A stretch of DNA of 7,224 nt, taken from DASWJZ01 sp050728815. Its GTDB lineage: Bacteria > Pseudomonadota > Alphaproteobacteria > Rhizobiales > Afifellaceae. Made by a program: the position numbers and the translations under genes. This document shows, piece after piece, positions 1 through 5,388 of this stretch. Numbering within the stretch: the stretch's first letter is position 1; each line of letters begins with the position of its first letter. Below the pieces are notes generated by a model. It saw only the letters and a list, made by a program, of their open reading frames with translations, made no database searches and had not been told where the DNA came from. The stretch spans positions 1 through 7,224 of the forward strand of contig JBOHKB010000155.1 in assembly GCA_050728815.1 (NCBI GenBank), read 5' to 3'.

Positions 1-1
1 G

Positions 2-1615
2 GACCGCTCGGCTGCCGGTCAACAAGCGATCGCGAAACGCGTCGCGAAGCGGCTGGACCGTTTGCAGACCATCGACACCGCTCGCCTCGGCGAGGCTGCG
101 CGCATCGACGTGGATGTCGTCCGTACGGCGCACGAATTTGCAGCCGAAGGGTTCGCCCTGCCCTACGGCGATTCCGCGTTGCTCAACTCGAGCTGGTCAT
201 ATCGCAACGCGCCGTACGTCGTCGCGCAGAACACCGGTGCGTTCCTCGAGATTCCGAGCCTGCTCGACGAACAGCACACGGTGAAGTCGCGAGGAGACGC
301 CGAAGCCTACCTCGAGCGACTTCGGGCCTACGCCGGCCAGATCAATGACGAAACCGGCCGGCTGAAGTCAGCGGCGGCACAGGGCGTCATCGCGCCGGAT
401 TTCATCCTCGACAAGACACTGGCCCAGATTCGCCTCGCGCGCAACGGAAAGATCGCCGACTGGATGGTCGTGGCATCGGTCGCGAAGCGCGCCCAAGGCA
501 TTCCAGGCGACTTCGGCGCGAAGGCGGAAAAAATCGCGGCGGACTCGATTGCCCCGGCGCTCGACCACCAGATCGCGGAACTCGAAGTGCACCGCCAGCG
601 TGCAACCGACGATGCCGGTGTCTGGAAACTCCCCCAGGGCGATGCCTACTACGCGTGGACGCTGCGTGCCGCGACCACGACGACATTGACGCCGGACGAG
701 ATCCACGACCGCGGCCGTGAGGAACTGGCCGCACTCCAGTCCGAGATGGACGCGATCCTCAAAGGGCAGGGTCTCACCCGGGGTACCGTGGGCGAGCGCA
801 TGACGGAGCTCGGCAAGGATCCCCGATTCCAGTTTTCCGATGACGACGCCGGCCGCGCGCGAATCATGTCGTTTCTCGCGGAGCGAGTCAGCGACATCCG
901 CTCGCGGCTTCCGCGCGCCTTCGCAACGCTGGTTCCGGGAAACTTCGAGATCAAGCGCATGGCGCCGGAGGTCGAGCCGGGCGCGCCGGGCGCCTACGGC
1001 GGCCCGGGCAGCATCGACGGCAAGCTGCCGGGCAAGTTCTGGATCAACCTGCGCACGACGAGCCTCTGGAGCACCTACAGCCTGCCGACTCTGACCTATC
1101 ACGAGTCATTGCCGGGCCATGTCTGGCAGGGCGAGTACGCATTCAAGCTGCCGTTGGTCCGCTCGCTGCTCGCCTTCAACGCCTATTCGGAGGGCTGGGC
1201 GCTCTATGCCGAGCAGCTCGCAGACGAGCTTGGCGTCTACGAAGGCGACCCATTGGGGCGGCTCGGCTATCTCCAGTCGATGTCGTTCCGCGCCTGCCGG
1301 CTGGTCGTCGACACCGGTCTCCACGCCAAGCGCTGGACCCGCGACCACGCCATCCAGTGGTTCGCGACCACCAACGGTTCGACGGTCGAGGAAGTGCAGG
1401 GCGAGGTCGACCGCTACTGCGCCTGGCCCGGCCAGGCCTGCGGCTACAAGATGGGCCATAACGAGATCAACCGCCTGCGCGACAAGGCCGAGGCTGAGCT
1501 GGGCGATGGCTACGACTATCGCGCCTTCAACGATGCCGTGGTCAAGACAGGCGGCGCGCCGATGACCGTTCTGGAGCAGGAGATCGACGCCCACATCGCA
1601 TCGCGAAAGGCCTGA
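2..1615 (+). CDS. DUF885 family protein, putative zinc metallopeptidase (5' end outside window)
   Basis: The frame is open to the left edge, so the true start and any signal peptide lie outside; a TTG at 62 is in frame but is not a convincing start. About 537 residues are visible, against roughly 600 for full-length DUF885 (PF05960) proteins, which are usually exported or lipoproteins. Counting from position 62, the metal-site-like motif YHESLPGH has H347, E348 and H353, and SEGWALYAEQL follows with E377 as a plausible third ligand, a gluzincin-like arrangement. The C-terminal block WPGQACGYKMGHNEI (about 455-469) and the ending GAPMTVLEQEIDAHI are also typical. Family knowledge: predicted zinc-dependent hydrolases of peptides, mostly uncharacterised. 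The substrate cannot be told from sequence. The stop TGA (1613-1615) directly abuts the stop of the convergent oxygenase gene. Confidence 0.93.
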   Translation, partial: DRSAAGQQAIAKRVAKRLDRLQTIDTARLGEAARIDVDVVRTAHEFAAEGFALPYGDSALLNSSWSYRNAPYVVAQNTGAFLEIPSLLDEQHTVKSRGDAEAYLERLRAYAGQINDETGRLKSAAAQGVIAPDFILDKTLAQIRLARNGKIADWMVVASVAKRAQGIPGDFGAKAEKIAADSIAPALDHQIAELEVHRQRATDDAGVWKLPQGDAYYAWTLRAATTTTLTPDEIHDRGREELAALQSEMDAILKGQGLTRGTVGERMTELGKDPRFQFSDDDAGRARIMSFLAERVSDIRSRLPRAFATLVPGNFEIKRMAPEVEPGAPGAYGGPGSIDGKLPGKFWINLRTTSLWSTYSLPTLTYHESLPGHVWQGEYAFKLPLVRSLLAFNAYSEGWALYAEQLADELGVYEGDPLGRLGYLQSMSFRACRLVVDTGLHAKRWTRDHAIQWFATTNGSTVEEVQGEVDRYCAWPGQACGYKMGHNEINRLRDKAEAELGDGYDYRAFNDAVVKTGGAPMTVLEQEIDAHIASRKA

Positions 1616-2314
1616 TCAGGCGGCGTCGTGGAAGATGATGCCGAGCGTGTGGCGCCGGCCTGAGCGGATCGTGCTGACGCCGTGGCGCATCTTCACGCGA
1701 TAGGGGCCGCGGCTGCCTTGCACGGGCCGTTCATTGACGGCGAAGATCACCGCGTCGCCCCGGCTCAGCGGCACGACCGAGCCACGCGACTGCATGCGCG
1801 GACGCTGTTCTGTCAGCAGGAATTCACCGCCCGTGAAATCCCCGCCGGGCTCGTCGAGCAGGATCGCGACCTGGAGCGGGAAGACATGTTCACCGTAAAG
1901 GTCCTGGTGGAGGCAGTTATAGTCGCCCGCGCCATAGCGAAGGATGAGCGGTGTCGGCCGCGCCTGACCGGCGGCGTGGCAGCGGGTGAGGAACTCGGCA
2001 TGATCGTCCGGAAAGTCGACGCCGATGCCGAGCGCGCGGTTCCAGCGATTGGCGATCGGCGCGAGGCGCGGATAGAGGGCGGTCCTCAAATCCGCCACGA
2101 TTTGCGGCAGCGGATAGGCGAAATAGCGGTACTCGCCGCGCCCGAAGCCGTGCCGCGCCATTGTAACCGTGCTGCGGAAGCGATCGTCCTTGCGATACAA
2201 CCCGGCCAGTGCTCCGCATTCATCGGGTTGCAGCAGCCTTTCCATGACCGCCCATCCTTGCGTACCGAGGTCGGCTTCGATCCGGGGCCAGTCAACGCTA
2301 TTCTTTCTGTCCAT
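1616..2314 (-). CDS. 2OG-Fe(II) oxygenase, PF09859 type (predicted damaged-DNA oxygenase)
   Basis: A 232-residue protein of full family length. It has the Fe(II)/2-oxoglutarate facial triad: H136 and D138 in NCLHQDLYGE, distal H211 in MRHGVS, and R221 about ten residues later (RRHTLGIIFHDA) as the probable 2-oxoglutarate carboxylate ligand. Other blocks I recognise from this family are TMARHGFGRGEYRYFAYPLP (51-70), RYGAGDYNCLHQD and TGGEFLLTEQRPRMQSR. Pfam names the family as an oxygenase acting oxidatively on damaged DNA, by analogy with AlkB; that role is predicted and not established here, and no ada or alkB gene is visible nearby. The ATG at 2312-2314 follows AAGGGTGG on the minus strand with a short spacer, which supports this start. 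The gene is cytoplasmic and single, convergent with the DUF885 gene and divergent from a possible small membrane protein. Confidence 0.93.
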   Translation of the reverse strand: MDRKNSVDWPRIEADLGTQGWAVMERLLQPDECGALAGLYRKDDRFRSTVTMARHGFGRGEYRYFAYPLPQIVADLRTALYPRLAPIANRWNRALGIGVDFPDDHAEFLTRCHAAGQARPTPLILRYGAGDYNCLHQDLYGEHVFPLQVAILLDEPGGDFTGGEFLLTEQRPRMQSRGSVVPLSRGDAVIFAVNERPVQGSRGPYRVKMRHGVSTIRSGRRHTLGIIFHDAA

Positions 2315-2371
2315 GCGCCACCCTTAGCGGGCGCGCCCGGCGGCCGCATCCCGCCCCTTGCGGCCGAACTC

Positions 2372-2393
2372 AGAGGGAGAGTTTCTCCACCCT
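2372..2393. other. Imperfect hairpin between the oxygenase start and a small ORF
   Basis: GGAGA-GTT-TCTCC forms a perfect 5-bp stem with a 3-nt loop, flanked by GAG and CTC that can extend it with an internal bulge. It lies in the 88-bp divergent gap. There is no T-run on either strand, so it is a weak terminator candidate. It also contains the only Shine-Dalgarno-like purine run (GAGGGAGAG) near the small ORF at 2403, but that run is about 20 nt from the ATG. No function is assigned. Confidence 0.3.
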
Positions 2394-2402
2394 CGCCCGC
2401 AA

Positions 2403-2606
2403 ATGGTCGCGCTTCTCCTATTGGGCGTCGCAACGATATTCGCCATCTCGGGGTGGATCATCGGCAAGGATCATGAGGCGCGGGCGGAAACGCTCGCCGC
2501 GCCTTCCCCGACCCTTCTCGCCGACGCGGCACGCCAGGCGCTGGCTTGGGCTTGCAGCCGCCGGGCGGCGGAAACGACCCTGACAAAAGCGCGCGTCGGC
2601 GAATGA
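2403..2606 (+). CDS. Possible small membrane-anchored hypothetical protein (67 aa)
   Basis: I do not recognise this protein. From ATG 2403 it encodes 67 residues. Residues 2-20 (VALLLLGVATIFAISGWII) form one hydrophobic segment ending in a charged GKDHEAR stretch, followed by a short Ala-rich soluble tail with one Cys in ALAWACSRR. This fits a single-pass inner-membrane peptide with its tail in the cytoplasm or periplasm. The frame continues upstream to a TTG at 2358, but ATG 2403 puts the hydrophobic segment at the N-terminus. Against it: no good Shine-Dalgarno at normal spacing. It is divergent from the oxygenase gene, 88 bp between starts. It could be a non-coding open frame. Confidence 0.42.
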   Translation: MVALLLLGVATIFAISGWIIGKDHEARAETLAAPSPTLLADAARQALAWACSRRAAETTLTKARVGE

Positions 2607-2803
2607 GCGATTCGCAACGACGAAGCTGTTGCCCGTCACTCTAGCCTGCGCAGATTGATCGACGGCAGCGGCGTCTTCGTCGAATCCAGACATCCTTGTC
2701 GAAATCTTTCGCGCCGCGGTCGATCCGCCCGCGCGTCGTCTTGCGTCGGCGCCTAGCAGGAAGCGGTCGGCACCCAGACCGGCGAACGAGAGGGAGAGAC
2801 TCG
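2607..2803. other. Intergenic region, about 200 bp
   Basis: I see no convincing gene here. The plus frame ending at 2905 stays open back to TTG 2696, but that segment is an Arg/Ser-rich string with no start signal. A weak inverted repeat (GCAAC ... GTTGC near 2624-2642) lacks a T-run. The promoter of the 33-residue peptide gene at 2804 should lie here, but no clear -35/-10 pair stands out. Confidence 0.4.
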
Positions 2804-2905
2804 ATGACCGCGGAACTGTTTCGCACCGTTTCGACCTGTGTCGCGGCGCTGTTCGTCAGCACCCTGTTGCTGACCGCCGCCACGTCCATGTCGACGGCCT
2901 TCTGA
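2804..2905 (+). CDS. Small single-pass membrane peptide (33 aa)
   Basis: I do not recognise a named family. ATG 2804 is preceded by AGGGAG at 2791-2796 with a 7-nt spacer, the best ribosome binding site in this stretch, and TGA ends the frame at 2905. The peptide begins MTAELFRTV and has one hydrophobic segment at about residues 8-28 (VSTCVAALFVSTLLLTAAT), then a short polar end STAF. It would sit in the inner membrane as a one-helix peptide, or less likely be an unprocessed leader. The frame stays open upstream to TTG 2696, but nothing there supports an earlier start. It is too short to place by motif; the case rests on the ribosome binding site and the compact hydrophobic design. Confidence 0.6.
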   Translation: MTAELFRTVSTCVAALFVSTLLLTAATSMSTAF

Positions 2906-2906
2906 G

Positions 2907-2933
2907 CGAAGATGAGCGAACACTCCATCTTCG
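2907..2933 (+). other. Hairpin just after the 33-aa ORF, overlapping a possible start codon
   Basis: CGAAGATG (2907-2914) and CATCTTCG (2926-2933) are perfectly complementary over 8 bp with an 11-nt loop. The stem begins one nucleotide after the stop codon of the small membrane peptide gene. It is not followed by T residues, so it is a poor intrinsic terminator. It would bury the ATG at 2912 of the 59-residue frame. A second hairpin, GGCGC-GGA-GCGCC, follows at 2945-2957. Confidence 0.4.
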
Positions 2934-3091
2934 GTGAGTCGGGGGGCGCGGAGCGCCGTGACCGTCCGGTCCGGGCGGCTGAAACGCGGCGGCCCAATCC
3001 CACCCATGGTCTGTTCGGCGCGCGTCTGTTTCCGGACGATCATAATACGGGTGATGACGACGAACGCGGACTGCCTGTCAGCCGCAACTGA
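2912..3091 (+). CDS. Speculative 59-aa hydrophilic ORF
   Basis: I do not recognise this protein. It is in the same frame as the 33-residue ORF, starting 6 nt after its stop, so translational coupling is possible. It encodes 59 polar residues: an Arg-rich first half (ERRDRPVRAAETRR), then THGLFGARLFPDDHNTGDDDERGL with an acidic cluster, and no membrane segment. By my count about two thirds of third positions are G or C, no more than the background, so codon use does not argue for coding. The ATG lies in a hairpin stem and has only a weak GAGCGAAG upstream. The frame stops 7 bp before the end of the convergent response regulator gene. It may be a chance open frame. Confidence 0.28.
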   Translation: MSEHSIFGESGGAERRDRPVRAAETRRPNPTHGLFGARLFPDDHNTGDDDERGLPVSRN

Positions 3092-3098
3092 ATCAGGT

Positions 3099-3863
3099 TC
3101 AATCGAAGCCCAGAGCCTCCCTGACCGCTCCGATATAGCTCGGCCCTACCTGCACATGGGCGCCGTCGGCGAGAATGAGTGTCAGCGACCGATTGGTGCG
3201 TTTCACCTCCACGACCTTGTCGGGCCTCACGAAGGCCGAGCGATGGACACGCAGCAGCGCCGTGCCCTTCAGCTTCGCCTCGAGCGCCGCCATGGTCGTC
3301 CGGAGCAGATGTCCCTTCACATTGGTATGGAGCAGGACATAGTCCCGCGCGGCCTCGATCCAGTCGATGCTTTCGATCGGAACGCGCCGCTGGCCATGCC
3401 GCTCCGGCACCCAGAAGCCGTTGTCGTCGAGCGCCGGGCCACCTGCCCTTAGCGCCGCGACCTCGTCCTCAAGCTGGCCGGCGCGATCCGCCTGGGCACG
3501 CATCGTCCGGCGCCGGCGAGCTCGGTCGACCGCCTGGCGTAGTCGGTCGAACCGCACCGGCTTCAAGAGATAGTCGGCCGCATCGACGTCGAAGGCGTCG
3601 GGGGCATAATGTTCGTGGGCGGTGACGAAGACGAGTTCCGGACGTGGCTCGATGGAGAGTTCGGCGGCCGCGTGAAGTCCGCTCTTGCCCGGCATCTGCA
3701 CGTCGAGGATGACGAGGTCCGGAGTCAACCGCGCAATCTCCGCCAGCGCTTCATCGCCGTCCAACGCCTGGCCGACGACTTCGACGTCGTCGATATTGTC
3801 GAAGAATGTGCGCAGCCGATCGAGAGCGAGAGTCTCGTCGTCCACGAGCAACACACGCATCAC
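3099..3863 (-). CDS. LytTR-family response regulator
   Basis: A 254-residue regulator of the LytR/AlgR/AgrA type. The N-terminal receiver domain (about 1-118) has acidic pocket D8/D9, phosphoacceptor D54 in VILDVQMPG, T81 and K101 in YLLKPV. A charged linker with likely coiled coil (about 119-145) leads to a LytTR DNA-binding domain (about 150-252) marked by RRVPIESIDWIEAARDYVLLHT and LLRVHRSAFVRPDKV. The first codon is GTG (3861-3863), immediately followed by ATG (3858-3860). GGGGAG lies 5 nt before GTG and 8 nt before ATG, so either works and the difference is one residue. It is downstream of the kinase on the same strand with a 55-nt gap, so the two are probably co-transcribed. Role by family: the phosphorylated regulator binds short direct repeats upstream of target genes. 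The target here is unknown. Confidence 0.94.
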   Translation of the reverse strand: MMRVLLVDDETLALDRLRTFFDNIDDVEVVGQALDGDEALAEIARLTPDLVILDVQMPGKSGLHAAAELSIEPRPELVFVTAHEHYAPDAFDVDAADYLLKPVRFDRLRQAVDRARRRRTMRAQADRAGQLEDEVAALRAGGPALDDNGFWVPERHGQRRVPIESIDWIEAARDYVLLHTNVKGHLLRTTMAALEAKLKGTALLRVHRSAFVRPDKVVEVKRTNRSLTLILADGAHVQVGPSYIGAVREALGFD

Positions 3864-3918
3864 CGCTACTCCCCGCCAGCACGGCCTCGCCTTCTTTTCC
3901 GGGTCATCGCGCCTTTAG

Positions 3919-4998
3919 TCAATGCGCTCGCTGTATCTCCGGGATGCAGATGGTCGCAGTATAGTAATCCTCGCGCCTTTCGGTCGTGAGGCTCGCCATC
4001 TTGCCATAGACGGCCTCGAGTCGCCGCTCGATATTGACCAGCCCCACGCCGATCCGCCCGTCCACCTGCGGCGTGCTGGTGCCCGCGTGATCGTTGGCGA
4101 CGGTGATGCAGAGGTCACCCTCATCGAGCGCCGCGCGCACCGCTATGTTGACCGGATCGCGCGAGGGGGCGACGCCGTGCTTGATGGCGTTCTCGACGAG
4201 CGGCTGCACGAGGAAGCCGGGAACCAGCGCCTTGCCCGCCTCGGGGGGGCACTCGATCTCGACTTTCAGCCGCTCGCCGAACCGAACCGCTTCGATGTCG
4301 AGATATTCCTCCAGCAGCGACAGCTCGTACTCGAGCGGAACGAGCTCCGCCGGGTCGCAGGCGAGAGACGTGCGCAGAAAGGTCGACAGCTTGTCGGTCA
4401 TCACCTCGGCGTCCTCGTTGCGGCGGGTGACGATCAGGGCTGAGATGGAGTTGAGCGTATTGAACAGGAAATGCGGATTGAGCTGATAACGGAGTGCCGC
4501 GAGCTGCGCCTGCTGGGCGGCCGAGCGCGCGTCGACCAGCTGGCGTTCCTGGCGAAGCTCCCTGCGCCGCGCGAAGCTCAGCTGGAAGAAGGCCATGTTG
4601 ACGCCGAAGACGAGCGTGTAGTTGAGCGCCGAGGGATAGCCGCGTTCCAGCGTTCGCTGAAGGTTGCTCCAGGAGGATTCGACGTTGGCGGCCACCCAGT
4701 CGGTGTAGGCGAGATCGAACAGCGTGTTCGACACGGCCACCGCGAAGACGGTGGCGACCAGGATCAGTACGCGCGCTGTCTGCGGCCAGTCGACCGTTTT
4801 CCGGAACACCCAGAACATGGCCATCGCGAAGGCGAAGGAGATGAGATAGGTCGAGAAATCCAGCGCCATGCTGCCCAGCCCGGTGCCCCAGTGGCGTATG
4901 ATGATCGTCGGCAGGAAGATCACCGCAACGAACAGCCACAGGGTGAGCGTCAGCAAGATAGCGTCCCGCCAGCGCGCATCGGAACTTGCGGAGCGCAT
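3919..4998 (-). CDS. LytS/YehU-type sensor histidine kinase (His_kinase family)
   Basis: From ATG 4996-4998 the protein has 359 residues. Four hydrophobic segments lie at about 12-35, 46-65, 74-95 and 122-141, followed by a Gln/Arg-rich coiled-coil linker (about 142-170). The catalytic part has the PF06580 box YQLNPHFLFNTLNS with phosphoacceptor H176, the N-box LVQPLVENAIKHG (N270), and the glycine box GRIGVGLVNIERRL (about 314-327). It is an inner-membrane kinase that should phosphorylate the LytTR regulator encoded 55 nt downstream. There is no recognisable periplasmic sensor domain, so the signal is probably sensed in or near the membrane. The frame stays open to 5241, with ATGs at 5073 and 5067. 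I chose 4998 because GGGGAGAG precedes it by 11 nt, the first membrane helix then sits near the N-terminus as in relatives, and the extension is low-complexity and overlaps regulatory repeats. Confidence 0.9.
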   Translation of the reverse strand: MRSASSDARWRDAILLTLTLWLFVAVIFLPTIIIRHWGTGLGSMALDFSTYLISFAFAMAMFWVFRKTVDWPQTARVLILVATVFAVAVSNTLFDLAYTDWVAANVESSWSNLQRTLERGYPSALNYTLVFGVNMAFFQLSFARRRELRQERQLVDARSAAQQAQLAALRYQLNPHFLFNTLNSISALIVTRRNEDAEVMTDKLSTFLRTSLACDPAELVPLEYELSLLEEYLDIEAVRFGERLKVEIECPPEAGKALVPGFLVQPLVENAIKHGVAPSRDPVNIAVRAALDEGDLCITVANDHAGTSTPQVDGRIGVGLVNIERRLEAVYGKMASLTTERREDYYTATICIPEIQRAH

Positions 4999-5036
4999 GA
5001 TCGAAATGACTCTCCCCGACAGCGGAGGGGTAGCTA

Positions 5037-5053
5037 GCCGCAAAAAGTGCGGC
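5037..5053. repeat. Small perfect inverted repeat in the likely kinase leader
   Basis: GCCGCA (5037-5042) and TGCGGC (5048-5053) are perfectly complementary around a 5-nt AAAAG loop. On the minus strand the loop reads CTTTT, and the structure lies about 40-55 nt upstream of the chosen kinase start. It could be a leader hairpin or chance. There is no T-run after it on either strand. Confidence 0.35.
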
Positions 5054-5205
5054 CTGTCGATTGCCATCGTCATCGGAAAATCACCATCCGGCCCGGATCG
5101 CGCACGAAGCTGGCGGAAAACATCTCGACGTGACGAAAATGCAGGCTGCTGCGACGAAAATAAGGCGGCGGTCTGAGAAGAAGGATTCCGGGCGACGACT
5201 GGCGT

Positions 5206-5284
5206 CCTAAACGTGCCTGAACGCTCCGATGAACGAGCCATTCAGAGCAGGTTTAAGCTGGCGAGACCATTGGTCTCCTGAACG
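5206..5284. promoter_or_regulatory. CCTRAACG motif cluster, candidate response-regulator binding sites
   Basis: CCTAAACG occurs at 5206-5213, CCTGAACG at 5216-5223, GATGAACG at 5228-5235, and CCTGAACG again at 5277-5284. The first three are spaced 10 and 12 bp, so they lie on one face of the helix. Read on the minus strand the core is CGTTYAGG. This resembles the known LytTR/AgrA box core (GTTNAG type direct repeats about 21 bp apart); 5206 to 5228 is 22 bp. The inference is that the adjacent LytTR regulator binds here. An OmpR-type regulator is an alternative. Confidence 0.4.
5263..5277. repeat. Perfect 15-bp inverted repeat
   Basis: GAGACCA-T-TGGTCTC has 7-bp arms around one central base. 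It lies 30 bp upstream of the GGAAC -35 element and ends on the first base of the last CCTGAACG motif. It may be an operator for a dimeric regulator, or it may be chance. Confidence 0.35.
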
Positions 5285-5307
5285 CGGCGAGCCGAAGGAT
5301 TCGGCCA

Positions 5308-5333
5308 GGAACGGCCTAAACTTCCTGCTCGTT
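5308..5333 (+). promoter_or_regulatory. EcfG (general stress sigma factor) type promoter
   Basis: GGAAC at 5308-5312 and CGTT at 5330-5333 are separated by exactly 17 nt. This matches the published consensus for the alphaproteobacterial general stress sigma factor EcfG/SigT (GGAAC-N16/17-CGTT). Transcription would start near 5340, giving a leader of about 50 nt before ATG 5389. The -10 element lies inside the first copy of a 31-bp tandem repeat. The motif and its position are seen directly; control by EcfG-NepR-PhyR is inferred. Confidence 0.75.
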
Positions 5334-5380
5334 CTTGTGCGTAAGAGGAAACTTCCTGCTCGTTCTTGTGCGTAAGAGGA
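5318..5380 (+). repeat. Exact 31-bp tandem duplication over promoter -10 and leader
   Basis: Positions 5318-5348 and 5349-5379 are identical, and the next base (5380) also matches before the copies diverge. Each copy starts AAACTTCCTGCTCGTT and ends GTAAGAGG. Only the first copy has a GGAAC -35 at the right distance. The second supplies the ribosome binding site (AGGAG, 7 nt before ATG 5389). The duplication therefore lengthens the leader and repeats a CGTT element without a second complete promoter. The perfect identity suggests a recent slippage event. Confidence 0.9.
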
Positions 5381-5388
5381 GAAGTATC

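Larger units (their letters stand above)
4999..5388. promoter_or_regulatory. Divergent regulatory region between kinase and Arg-rich protein genes
   Basis: This 390-bp gap holds no convincing gene. From left to right it contains a hairpin near the kinase start (5037-5053), direct CCTRAACG motifs (5206-5284), a perfect inverted repeat (5263-5277), an EcfG-type promoter (5308-5333) and a 31-bp tandem duplication (5318-5380). I could not identify a clear promoter for the kinase operon on the minus strand. Confidence 0.6.

Noticed and set aside
2624..2642. GCAAC/GTTGC inverted repeat as a terminator for the small ORF ending at 2606
   Set aside because: Only a 5-bp stem and no following T-run.
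2418..2693. Minus-strand 91-residue frame
   Set aside because: Low-complexity Arg-rich translation, no ribosome binding site, and it opposes the better small membrane ORF at 2403.
2696..2803. Upstream extension of the 33-residue ORF to TTG 2696
   Set aside because: The extension is an Arg/Ser-rich string without a start signal, whereas ATG 2804 has AGGGAG at 7 nt.
5074..5241. N-terminal extension of the sensor kinase to 5241 or 5073
   Set aside because: The extra segment is low-complexity, has no membrane or signal features, overlaps the CCTRAACG motifs, and the start at 4998 has a GGGGAGAG ribosome binding site.
5318..5380. CRISPR-like direct repeat
   Set aside because: Only two copies, directly adjacent with no spacer, and lying in a promoter/leader; it is a simple tandem duplication.
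5335..5388. TTG start giving 18 extra residues to the Arg-rich protein
   Set aside because: It lies in the duplicated leader before the ribosome binding site and would place residues before a normal signal peptide that begins at ATG 5389.
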